From positions 1-6,275 of the forward strand of contig JAAYUT010000044.1 of NCBI GenBank assembly GCA_012517485.1: 6,275 nucleotides of DNA, written 5' to 3'. Shown one piece after another: positions 1 to 5,008 of the stretch. The notes under the pieces were generated by a model that saw nothing but the letters and a program-made list of their open reading frames with translations, searched no databases and was not told where the DNA came from. This DNA is from Candidatus Atribacter fermentans. Its GTDB lineage: Bacteria > Atribacterota > Atribacteria > Atribacterales > Atribacteraceae. The position numbers were made by a program, and so were the translations under genes. Position 1 is the stretch's first letter. Each line of letters starts with the position of its first letter.

Positions 1-1
1 A

Positions 2-166
2 AGAACCCTTCCTGTTGGCATTTTCGACTTCGTTGGTCAATATGAAACCAATTGGGGGAATCTTATGGCTGCCTCGGTTCTCATCTGTATTCCGGTATTT
101 ATTCTCTTTCTATTTGTACAAAAGCAACTGGTTGGTGGTCTCACTCAAGGAGCGGTAAAGGGATAA
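2..166 (+). CDS. Carbohydrate ABC transporter permease, C-terminal end (partial)
   Basis: The reading frame entering from the left edge encodes 54 residues and stops at TAA 164-166. It contains one hydrophobic segment (about residues 23-40, MAASVLICIPVFILFLF) followed by the ending QLVGGLTQGAVKG. That ending is characteristic of MalG/UgpE-type (binding-protein-dependent sugar transport) inner-membrane permeases, whose last helix is followed by a short cytoplasmic tail of the form QLVxGLTxGAVKG. The protein would be one of two transmembrane subunits of a sugar importer in the cytoplasmic membrane. The EAA loop that contacts the ATPase lies outside the window, so the substrate cannot be inferred. 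It is on the same strand as dnaA but about 740 bases away with origin DNA between them, so it is the end of a separate operon. The family call is firm, the substrate unknown. Confidence 0.85.
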   Translation, partial: RTLPVGIFDFVGQYETNWGNLMAASVLICIPVFILFLFVQKQLVGGLTQGAVKG

Positions 167-171
167 GGCGA

Positions 172-285
172 TTTTTCTTCAAAGAAAAAACTTTTAAAAT
201 ATCTTTCAATATTCATTTTTTTCATCCGGATTGTTGCGTTTCTCGGTAAGTAAAGAATGGGGTAGCAATGAAAGTTGCTTTTTAT
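172..285 (+). terminator. Possible weak terminator hairpins after the permease gene
   Basis: Two small hairpins follow the permease stop. The first pairs TTTTTCTT (172-179) with AAGAAAAA (182-189), only 5 nt after the stop; it is entirely AT-rich with a very tight loop and is followed by CTTTT. The second pairs AGCAA (264-268) with TTGCT (275-279) over a 6-nt loop and runs into TTTTTAT, the shape of an intrinsic terminator, but the stem is only 5 bp. Either could end the transporter transcript. Neither is strong, and Rho-dependent or unmarked termination is equally possible. Confidence 0.3.
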
Positions 286-301
286 CTCTGGTTTTACAGA
301 A

Positions 302-399
302 TAGACGGTCCTGCTGCATTCGCAGCACGTGGTGACGATGAAAATTCCTTTCCCCTTGATGGGAGAAGGTCAGGATGAGGGTGAGAAGCCAGGATGAGA
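302..399. repeat. GC-richer repeat-like intergenic patch with two hairpins and a short direct repeat
   Basis: This non-coding stretch is visibly richer in G and C than the DNA around it. It contains a hairpin TGCTGC (312-317) / GCAGCA (322-327) with a 4-nt loop, then an imperfect fold pairing CCTTTCCC (about 347-354) with GGGAGAAGG (361-369). It ends with a direct repeat: AGAAGGTCAGGATGAG (364-379) and AGAAGCCAGGATGAG (384-398), about 20 bases apart. Patches of the form CCCTCTCC...GGGAGAGGG...GGGTGAGGG are common dispersed intergenic repeats in many bacterial genomes, and this resembles one. Copy number cannot be judged from one window, so the dispersed-repeat call is inference. Confidence 0.35.
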
Positions 400-429
400 A
401 CCTAGTTGGTTGCTCTCAATAAATTAAAT

Positions 430-443
430 TTAACAATTGTTAA
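430..443. promoter_or_regulatory. 14-bp perfect palindrome, possible operator
   Basis: TTAACAATTGTTAA is a perfect 14-bp palindrome lying 16 bp left of the first DnaA box of the upstream origin cluster. Its size and symmetry fit a binding site for a dimeric DNA-binding protein. In AT-rich DNA a palindrome of this length may be chance, and no promoter core is obvious beside it. Its role is unknown. Confidence 0.25.
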
Positions 444-568
444 GGTATTTACGGGATAGATATCCACAAGAATCTGTGTATTTCTCGGTTTAAACTGTGG
501 AAAAGTCGCCTTTTTCGTTTTTAAACTCAAAAATGGTTTTTTGTTTTCCTCTTCTTAATGTGATTCAG

Positions 569-624
569 ATACTCACCAACTAAACACTCATATTTTTCCT
601 TATTATTTCTATTTTATTTTTCAA
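569..624. other. G-free, AT-rich, strand-asymmetric tract inside the origin
   Basis: The + strand carries no G for 56 bases and is mostly T, A and C, so the - strand is C-free. It is followed at 631-636 by a run of six C. Such asymmetric AT-rich DNA melts easily and can be a secondary unwinding site or simply reflect mutational skew next to an origin. No DnaA box in the right orientation directly adjoins it, so I do not call it the main unwinding element. Confidence 0.35.
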
Positions 625-648
625 GTAAGACCCCCCTCATGATATACT
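620..648 (+). promoter_or_regulatory. Candidate dnaA promoter (extended -10)
   Basis: TG at 640-641 followed by TATACT at 643-648 fits an extended -10 element for the housekeeping sigma factor. A weak -35-like TTCAAG lies at 620-625 with a 17-bp spacer. Transcription would begin near 655, placing the two perfect inverted DnaA boxes (683-713) just downstream of the start, a position in which DnaA could repress its own gene. The leader to the dnaA ATG would be about 250 nt. The -35 is poor, so the call is tentative. Confidence 0.35.
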
Positions 649-679
649 ATTTAATACTAAGGGTAATTTTATAACTAAG

Positions 680-716
680 AAGTTATCCACACCTGTTGAG
701 AACTTGTGGATAACTT
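680..716. promoter_or_regulatory. Two perfect DnaA boxes in a 12-bp inverted repeat
   Basis: AAGTTATCCACA (680-691) and its exact reverse complement (705-716) flank a 13-base centre. Each arm holds a perfect consensus DnaA box (683-691 on +, 705-713 on -), and box centres are 22 bp apart, about two helical turns, so two DnaA molecules would sit on the same face pointing outward or inward as a pair. These are the best boxes of the upstream cluster and lie between the candidate promoter and dnaA, suggesting both origin binding and dnaA autoregulation. An RNA copy could also fold into a hairpin, but no T-run follows. Confidence 0.8.
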
Positions 717-855
717 GCCAAGTGCCCATCCTTTATGGTTTAATAATTCACGTGAGATATTTTAAAAATTAATTTCATTGTTCTTTCCTTACTCATAAAA
801 CCTCTATTCATGCGCTTTGGTTAATTTCTATTGCCCTTATCCAGGGGGTTCAAAC

Positions 856-880
856 TCCTTGTGGATATCCTTGTGAATTA
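856..880 (-). promoter_or_regulatory. Tandem DnaA boxes just upstream of the dnaA start
   Basis: A direct repeat TCCTTGTGGAT (856-866) and TCCTTGTGAAT (868-878) with a 12-bp period creates two same-orientation, near-consensus boxes on the - strand: TGTGGATAT 860-868 and TGTGAATTA 872-880. They end 26 bp before the dnaA ATG. Their regular spacing fits cooperative DnaA loading in one direction and a possible block on transcription entering dnaA. Confidence 0.6.
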
Positions 881-894
881 CAATTAAATAAATT

Positions 895-900
895 GGGGTG
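895..900 (+). promoter_or_regulatory. dnaA ribosome binding site that decides the start
   Basis: GGGGTG at 895-900 can pair with the end of 16S rRNA through its GGTG part and lies 6 nt before ATG 907. A GTG codon at 898 in the same frame would overlap this site and has only AT-rich DNA upstream, so ATG 907 is preferred. Confidence 0.6.
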
Positions 901-906
901 GCTTTT

Positions 907-2265
907 ATGAATGATGTATCAAGCACATTAGATGGGTTGTGGATAAAAACCATCTCGTGTTTAGAAAAGCAGTTGTCTGTTCCTGAATTTGCTGCGTGGA
1001 TTGAAACGATTCGTCCAATATCATTTCAAAACAACGAATTATTTCTAAGCGTTCCTTCCAACTTAGCACGAGAAAAAATCGAACAAAAATACATCGATTT
1101 GCTCCGCTTTTGTTTTTCAAGATCCGTAGGGAGAGATGTTTCGGACTTAAAGATTATCCTTTCCGTGGATTCTAATTCTTCAATCTCGTACAATTCTTCA
1201 CCGATTCTTGCTTCACCACTTAGCGATTGGGAAAAACCCAATCTTAATCCTCGTTACAGTTTTTCCTCCTTTGTCGTCGGAAATAGTAATAAGTTTGCTC
1301 ATGCGGCTGCGGTCGCTGTCGCAGAAAGTCCAGCTAAGTCATACAATCCTCTTTTTATTTATGGGGGTGTCGGTTTAGGAAAAACTCATTTGATGCATGC
1401 TATTGGACACCATGTGTTAAAAAAAAATCAATCAGCCAGAATTGTTTATTCCTCTTCTGAAAAATTTACTAACGAGTTAATCAATTCGATAAGGGACGAC
1501 AAAACGGAAGATTTTCGACAAAAATATCGTAATGTTGATGTTCTTCTCATTGATGACATCCAGTTTTTAGCTGGAAAAGAAAGAACCCAAGAAGAATTCT
1601 TTCATACTTTTAACACTCTTCATGATGCCTTGAAGCAGATTGTTCTCACCAGTGATCGCCCTCCCAAGGAAATACCCACCCTTGAAGATCGCTTACGTTC
1701 ACGGTTTGAATGGGGGTTACTCGCTGATATTCAACCACCAGATTTGGAGACCCGTATTGCTATCCTCCGGAAAAAGGCGGAAACGGAACATATCGATATC
1801 CCTGACGAAGTTATTCTTTTCATTGCTGACCGGATTCCCTCAAACATTCGAGAATTAGAAGGTGCGCTCGTTCGTATAAAAGCTTTTTGTACTTTAAATC
1901 AAATTAGCCCGAATTCTGAGATTGCTGAAGAAGTTTTAAAAGATATCCTTCCAAAAACTGTTACTAAGAAAATAAGTGTGAGCACTATCCAGAGGGTCGT
2001 ATCAGAACACTATTCAATAAAACCCGGATTAATGAGAGCCAAGAAAAGAACCAAGGAAGTAGCCTTTCCAAGGCAGGTTGCAATGTATATTACTCGCTTT
2101 TTAACTAATTATTCCCTTCCAACTATTGGAGAAGAATTTGGCGGAAGAGACCATACAACAGTTCTTCACGCTTATGAGAAAATTAAAGCTGATATAGAAA
2201 ATAATCCACAACTTTCTCAAGAAATTAGTGGAATAATTGAAAAAATTCAAAGAGAAGGAAGTTAG
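907..2265 (+). CDS. dnaA: Chromosomal replication initiator protein DnaA
   Basis: DnaA binds DnaA boxes as an ATP-bound monomer, oligomerises and melts the origin, then helps recruit the helicase. From ATG 907 the product is 452 residues, the usual family length. Domain I (about 1-85) carries the LW motif used in helicase and self contacts. Domain II is a short Ser-rich linker (about 86-112). Domain III is the AAA+ ATPase, opening with FVVGNSNKFAHAAA and containing Walker A GGVGLGKT (153-160), Walker B LLIDDIQ (213-219), sensor I TSDRPP (248-253), an arginine-finger box EDRLRSRFEWG (Arg266) and sensor II RELEGAL (Arg315). Domain IV holds the basic loop RAKKRTKEVAFPRQVAMY and the DNA-recognition signature GGRDHTTVLHA (412-422). 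All key residues are present. The gene sits between the two halves of oriC and is probably autoregulated by the boxes upstream. An in-frame GTG at 898 would add three residues (MAF) but lacks a ribosome site. Confidence 0.98.
   Translation: MNDVSSTLDGLWIKTISCLEKQLSVPEFAAWIETIRPISFQNNELFLSVPSNLAREKIEQKYIDLLRFCFSRSVGRDVSDLKIILSVDSNSSISYNSSPILASPLSDWEKPNLNPRYSFSSFVVGNSNKFAHAAAVAVAESPAKSYNPLFIYGGVGLGKTHLMHAIGHHVLKKNQSARIVYSSSEKFTNELINSIRDDKTEDFRQKYRNVDVLLIDDIQFLAGKERTQEEFFHTFNTLHDALKQIVLTSDRPPKEIPTLEDRLRSRFEWGLLADIQPPDLETRIAILRKKAETEHIDIPDEVILFIADRIPSNIRELEGALVRIKAFCTLNQISPNSEIAEEVLKDILPKTVTKKISVSTIQRVVSEHYSIKPGLMRAKKRTKEVAFPRQVAMYITRFLTNYSLPTIGEEFGGRDHTTVLHAYEKIKADIENNPQLSQEISGIIEKIQREGS
938..946 (-). 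promoter_or_regulatory. Perfect DnaA box inside the dnaA coding start
   Basis: TGTGGATAA, a perfect consensus box on the - strand, overlaps the codons for the conserved Leu-Trp of DnaA domain I. It has the same orientation as the tandem boxes at 860-880. It is flanked by an imperfect inverted repeat (GATGGGTT at 931-938, AAACCATC at 947-954). It could extend DnaA loading into the gene or act as a roadblock. The coincidence with conserved codons means selection on the box is not proven. Confidence 0.6.
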
Positions 2266-2325
2266 TCACATTCCTTCAACATTCACTTCACAGAATAAAC
2301 CCAACATTTTTCACTATTTTATTTA

Positions 2326-2334
2326 TGATATATA
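2326..2334 (+). promoter_or_regulatory. Candidate extended -10 promoter for dnaN
   Basis: TGATATATA (2326-2334) fits TGnTATAAT in four of six core bases and shares ATGATATA with the candidate dnaA promoter at 639-646. No -35 is recognisable. A transcript would start just before the unwinding element and run into dnaN-recF-dciA. Read-through from dnaA is an alternative, since no terminator follows dnaA. Weak call in very AT-rich DNA. Confidence 0.2.
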
Positions 2335-2349
2335 TTTGAAAATTTGGAA

Positions 2350-2435
2350 ATATCCACAGACTTTTTCTCTACTACTCTTACTCCTATTTTTATAAAATAA
2401 AAAAAGAGTAAAAGTAGGAATAAAATTGTGGACAA
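2350..2435. other. oriC: oriC DNA unwinding element: DnaA boxes flanking DnaA-trios and AT-rich DNA
   Basis: In the 193-bp dnaA-dnaN spacer a DnaA box ATATCCACA (2350-2358, +) is followed after 10 bases by the triplets CTA, CTA, CTC, TTA, CTC, CTA (2369-2386) and then by TTTTTATAAAATAAAAAAA. Read on the - strand these are TAG, TAG, GAG, TAA, GAG, TAG: DnaA-trios, the single-strand motif (consensus 3'-(G/A)AT-5') that DnaA binds next to a box when it opens a bacterial origin. The arrangement matches the basal unwinding system described in Bacillus subtilis, also between dnaA and dnaN. A second box TGTGGACAA (2427-2435, -) closes the region in the opposite orientation. Box, spacing, trios and AT-rich DNA are all visible; that this is the actual opening site is inferred, and is supported by the GC-skew switch at the same place. 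Confidence 0.78.
2372..2417. repeat. Inverted repeat spanning the unwinding element
   Basis: CTACTCTTACTC (2372-2383) is complementary to GAGTAAAAGTAG (2406-2417) with one mismatch, and an inner TATTTT (2385-2390) pairs with AAAATA (2394-2399). The left arm coincides with the DnaA-trios. No T-run follows the right arm on the + strand or the left arm on the - strand, so it is not a normal intrinsic terminator. It may allow each melted strand to fold, or place trio-like triplets on both strands. Confidence 0.6.
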
Positions 2436-2458
2436 CTATCAATCAGGGGGAATAAGTC

Positions 2459-3571
2459 ATGATTGCTACCGTTCAATTAAAAGATTTAAAGAAAGTGATT
2501 GATTCTGTTTCTATTTGTGTTCCCTCGCGTAGTTCAATTCCAGTTTTAACAGGATTATTAATCGAGGCTGAAAACAAAGAAACAATTCGAATTCTTACAA
2601 ATGATCTTGAAATGGGTGTAATTGCAAAATGTCAAGCAAAGATAGAAGAACCGACTAGTGTGGTACTTCCTGGAAAATTGTTAATTGGAATTGTGAGGGG
2701 AATGATAGGAGAAATTGTAACAATAAAAACATTACCAGATGGTATGGTAACTGAGTTAATATGTGGAAAAAGCGTATTTAAATTAACAGGATACCCCCCA
2801 GAAAATTTTCCTGTGTTTCCACCTTTTCAAAGAGATAAATATTTTACAGTTTGGAGTGAACAGCTCAGAATTGGTTTTGCAAGGACAGCTTTTGCTGCTT
2901 CAAATGACGAAACCCGTGGACCTCTTACTGGTGTTCTCATAGAAGGAAAGGATACCTTTTTATATCTTGCTGCCACTGATGGTCATAGATTAAGTTTACA
3001 TAAAATAGAAAACCTTAACGATCGAATTGGAGAAAAAATCAGTTTTATTGTGCCTTCAAAAGTAGCATCGATAATTATGAGAACAATGGTAGGAGAGAGG
3101 ATTAATGTTATTCCTGGACAAGGGGAAATTATGTTCGATATGGAAACTGTATCGATTTATAGTCGGTTAATAGAAGGTGAGTTTCCTGAGTATGAATCGG
3201 TTTTACCAACTGAATTTACAACAATAATTACTGTTAATCGAAAAATGTTCCTTGAAGGACTTGAAAGAACAACATTAGTGACAACCCCTGAGGAAGAAAC
3301 GATCTATTTACAATTTCACGATGGGAAATTAATAATGACTTGCGAAAGTCAAGGGTTGGGATTAGCGAGAGAAGAGATGGAAATTGAAATGGAAGGGCAG
3401 GCAATTGACATTGCTTTTAATTCTCGTTTTTTAATTGATTGTGTACGTGTAGCACCGTGGGAAAAGATTATAATAGGTATTAATGGCGAAGTAGCACCGG
3501 CTTTAATATTTGGTGATAATGATGAATTTCGACATTTAATAATGCCTCTAAAAGTTCGAGAAGAAGACTAA
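2459..3571 (+). CDS. dnaN: DNA polymerase III subunit beta (sliding clamp)
   Basis: DnaN dimerises into the ring that tethers DNA polymerase III and many repair proteins to DNA. The 370-residue product is standard length and has three successive clamp folds (about 1-120, 121-250, 251-370). Visible family landmarks are the N-terminal SVSICVPSRSSIPVLTGLLIEA (residues 16-37, with the conserved Pro-x-Leu-x-Gly-type turn), ATDGHRL at 172-178, SRLIEGEFPEY at 235-245, and the C-terminal HLIMPLKV (359-366), which together line the pocket that receives clamp-binding motifs and the canonical MPL/MPM tail. AGGGGG at 2445-2450 lies 8 nt before the ATG. The stop is separated by only 3 nt from recF, so dnaN, recF and probably dciA are co-transcribed. 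It is AT-rich and strongly G-over-C on the + strand. No key element is missing. Confidence 0.97.
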   Translation: MIATVQLKDLKKVIDSVSICVPSRSSIPVLTGLLIEAENKETIRILTNDLEMGVIAKCQAKIEEPTSVVLPGKLLIGIVRGMIGEIVTIKTLPDGMVTELICGKSVFKLTGYPPENFPVFPPFQRDKYFTVWSEQLRIGFARTAFAASNDETRGPLTGVLIEGKDTFLYLAATDGHRLSLHKIENLNDRIGEKISFIVPSKVASIIMRTMVGERINVIPGQGEIMFDMETVSIYSRLIEGEFPEYESVLPTEFTTIITVNRKMFLEGLERTTLVTTPEEETIYLQFHDGKLIMTCESQGLGLAREEMEIEMEGQAIDIAFNSRFLIDCVRVAPWEKIIIGINGEVAPALIFGDNDEFRHLIMPLKVREED

Positions 3572-3574
3572 AGC

Positions 3575-4660
3575 ATGTTGATACAAGAGTTAAAATGTGA
3601 TCACTGGAGGAATCTGGAAAAGATAAATATATGTTTCCCCCAACACTTAATAATTTTACAAGGGGAAAACGCGCAAGGGAAAACCAATCTCTTGGAAGCA
3701 ATCTATTTTTTATCTCGAGGTCGTTCGTTTAGGAGAGCAAAAGATCAGGAAATGGTTGCGTGGGGGGAAAATTATAGTTACTTAGGAGCTAAAGTGGTTG
3801 AAGATGGAACCTATTTCTGGAAGGAAGTATCAATACAATTAGGGCACAAAAAAGAATGGAAAATAAATGGACACCCTGAAACAAGGAAGCGAGGGATTTG
3901 GTTAGTTGGATATTTTCCCAGTGACCATGAGATTGTGGCAGGACCACCCCAAAACAGAAGAGAATACTTCGATGAGGCTATAGGTTTCATCTATTCTGCT
4001 CATTCTGCTTTAGTGAACCAGTATGAGAGATTGCTCTCTCGGAGAAACTCATTACTCCGTGAACATGCGAGCGAGGAGCTCATCGAGACCTATACCAAAA
4101 AACTCATACAGGTTGGAACAAAAATTATTCAAGGTAGAATTGAGTACTTAAGACTTTATACTCCTTTAATCAAAGAATTTTATTCCCGTTTAGGAATGAA
4201 CAACCAATCCCTCATGGTCAAATACCAACCGATTGGGTATCACCTGGACGGGGAAAGTGAGATTCACCTGGCAAAGGGTTTCGAAGAAGTGAAGGAAGAA
4301 GAAAGAAAAAGAGAAGTAACCATGATTGGACCACATCGTGATGAAATTGTTTTTGAGAAGGACGGTCACGAATTTCGAACCTATGGTTCCCAAGGAGAGA
4401 AAAAATCACTTGTTTTATCAATTAAATTAGCGGAGATGTCTGTGATACAATTAATCAAGAAAAGCAAAGTAATTATGATTTTTGATGATGTTTTTTCTGA
4501 ACTTGATCAATTGCACCAAGACTTATTGATAGAGGAAATCTTAACCCATGGGCAAGTGTTCATCTCTACTAATCAAAACAGTGAGAGATGGACAAAGAAA
4601 AAAAAAGACCGAGCAACAGTCTTTCGTGTTGAAAAAGGAAAAATAAAAATGGAGAAATGA
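3575..4660 (+). CDS. recF: DNA replication and repair protein RecF
   Basis: RecF is an SMC/ABC-like ATPase that, with RecO and RecR, helps load RecA at single-strand gaps and protects stalled forks. The 361-residue product has Walker A GENAQGKT (30-37), the family segment SFRRAKDQEMV after it, RREYFDEAIG (128-137, matching the usual RRRFLD box), GPHRDEIVF (252-260), the ABC signature YGSQGEKKS followed by LSIKLAE (270-287), and Walker B VIMIFDDVFSELD (299-311) with the D-loop. A charged helical region (about 160-245) forms the short coiled-coil arm; EEVKEEERKRE within it is notably acidic/basic. The ATG is 3 nt after the dnaN stop with only a weak ribosome site, suggesting translational coupling to dnaN. 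The next gene starts 1 nt after the recF stop. All catalytic motifs are intact, so it is expected to be functional. Confidence 0.96.
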   Translation: MLIQELKCDHWRNLEKINICFPQHLIILQGENAQGKTNLLEAIYFLSRGRSFRRAKDQEMVAWGENYSYLGAKVVEDGTYFWKEVSIQLGHKKEWKINGHPETRKRGIWLVGYFPSDHEIVAGPPQNRREYFDEAIGFIYSAHSALVNQYERLLSRRNSLLREHASEELIETYTKKLIQVGTKIIQGRIEYLRLYTPLIKEFYSRLGMNNQSLMVKYQPIGYHLDGESEIHLAKGFEEVKEEERKREVTMIGPHRDEIVFEKDGHEFRTYGSQGEKKSLVLSIKLAEMSVIQLIKKSKVIMIFDDVFSELDQLHQDLLIEEILTHGQVFISTNQNSERWTKKKKDRATVFRVEKGKIKMEK

Positions 4661-4661
4661 A

Positions 4662-5000
4662 ATGAATGATCAGGCCGTGAGATTTTTTTATGGAAAACCA
4701 ACCTTACTCGGCGAAATTTTAGAAGAGTATTTAATGAAAGAAGGCTTAGTCGAACCCATTAGAAACTACCAACTCATAGAATTATTTGGTGAAATCTTTC
4801 CAAATTTAAAAAAGTTTTGTCAGTGTGAGGGGTATAGGAATGGAGTTTTATTTTTAAGCATAGCTGATCCAATTTTTAATCATGAAGTTCAAAAATTCGT
4901 ACCCGATATTTGTAGAATCTATCAAGAAAAAGGATTAATGATAAAAAAAATAAAGATCCGTGGAATAAGGAAAAAACAGAACAAAAAATCAAAATATTAG
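4662..5000 (+). CDS. dciA: DciA-like helicase-loading factor (DUF721 family)
   Basis: A basic 112-residue protein in the slot between recF and gyrB that DUF721 genes occupy in many bacteria. After an N-terminal helix (GKPTLLGEILEEYLMKEGL), residues about 38-98 fit the DUF721 pattern: a hydrophobic helix (LIELFGEIFPNL), a strand with NGVLFLSIADPIFNHEVQKF (60-79; family form is g-x-L-x-v-x-v-x-s-x-x-w-x-x-e-L), a helix ending in QEKGL, and the strand IKKIKIRGI. The Trp residues usual in the family are replaced by Phe, and the C-terminal tail (RKKQNKKSKY) is highly basic, as expected for single-strand DNA contact. DciA proteins bind DnaB and promote its loading in bacteria without DnaC or DnaI. 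GGAG at 4651-4654 is 7 nt before the ATG, within recF, so it is translated with recF. Family membership is judged from pattern and position, not a search. Confidence 0.7.
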   Translation: MNDQAVRFFYGKPTLLGEILEEYLMKEGLVEPIRNYQLIELFGEIFPNLKKFCQCEGYRNGVLFLSIADPIFNHEVQKFVPDICRIYQEKGLMIKKIKIRGIRKKQNKKSKY

Positions 5001-5008
5001 ATCCTTTA

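Larger units (their letters stand above)
460..880. other. oriC: Upstream half of oriC: DnaA-box cluster
   Basis: Sites matching TTATNCACA with at most one mismatch are scattered through the gene-free DNA before dnaA. They are ATATCCACA at 460-468 (+), TGTGGAAAA at 496-504 (-), a perfect TTATCCACA at 683-691 (+), a perfect TGTGGATAA at 705-713 (-), TGTGGATAT at 860-868 (-) and TGTGAATTA at 872-880 (-). Another perfect box lies just inside dnaA. DnaA boxes on both sides of dnaA define a bipartite origin of the Bacillus/Helicobacter kind. None of the boxes here is followed by an evident DnaA-trio array, so this half more likely gathers DnaA and controls dnaA transcription than opens the duplex. 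Box assignments are seen in sequence; the function is inferred from the family of origins. Confidence 0.8.

Noticed and set aside
52..249. A 65-codon open frame on the + strand over the left edge
   Set aside because: It overlaps the permease end in another frame; its product is Ser/Gly/Phe-rich with no family pattern, whereas the other frame gives a recognisable permease C-terminus.
312..327. TGCTGC/GCAGCA hairpin as a terminator of the permease operon
   Set aside because: It is followed by ACGTGGTGACG rather than a T-run and sits within a repeat-like patch.
837..845. TTATCCAGG as a DnaA box
   Set aside because: It lacks the essential CACA end (two mismatches in the core). Similar two-mismatch sites at 475-483 and 560-568 were also left out.
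898..906. GTG at 898 as the dnaA start
   Set aside because: The codon lies inside the GGGGTG ribosome site and has no ribosome site of its own; ATG 907 has correct spacing and matches the usual DnaA N-terminus.
905..1241. Overlapping minus-strand open frames within dnaA
   Set aside because: Both are antisense shadows of the conserved dnaA frame with no ribosome site or family resemblance. The same holds for other antisense frames in dnaN, recF and gyrB.
1640..1858. A 72-codon + strand frame inside dnaA
   Set aside because: It lies out of frame within the conserved AAA+ domain and has no recognisable features.
2391..2396. TATAAA as a -10 element for dnaN
   Set aside because: No acceptable -35 lies 16-18 bases upstream, and it falls within the A/T core of the unwinding element.
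2372..2417. Intrinsic terminator between dnaA and dnaN
   Set aside because: The stem is AT-rich with a long loop and is not followed by a T-run on either strand; a role in the unwinding element fits better.
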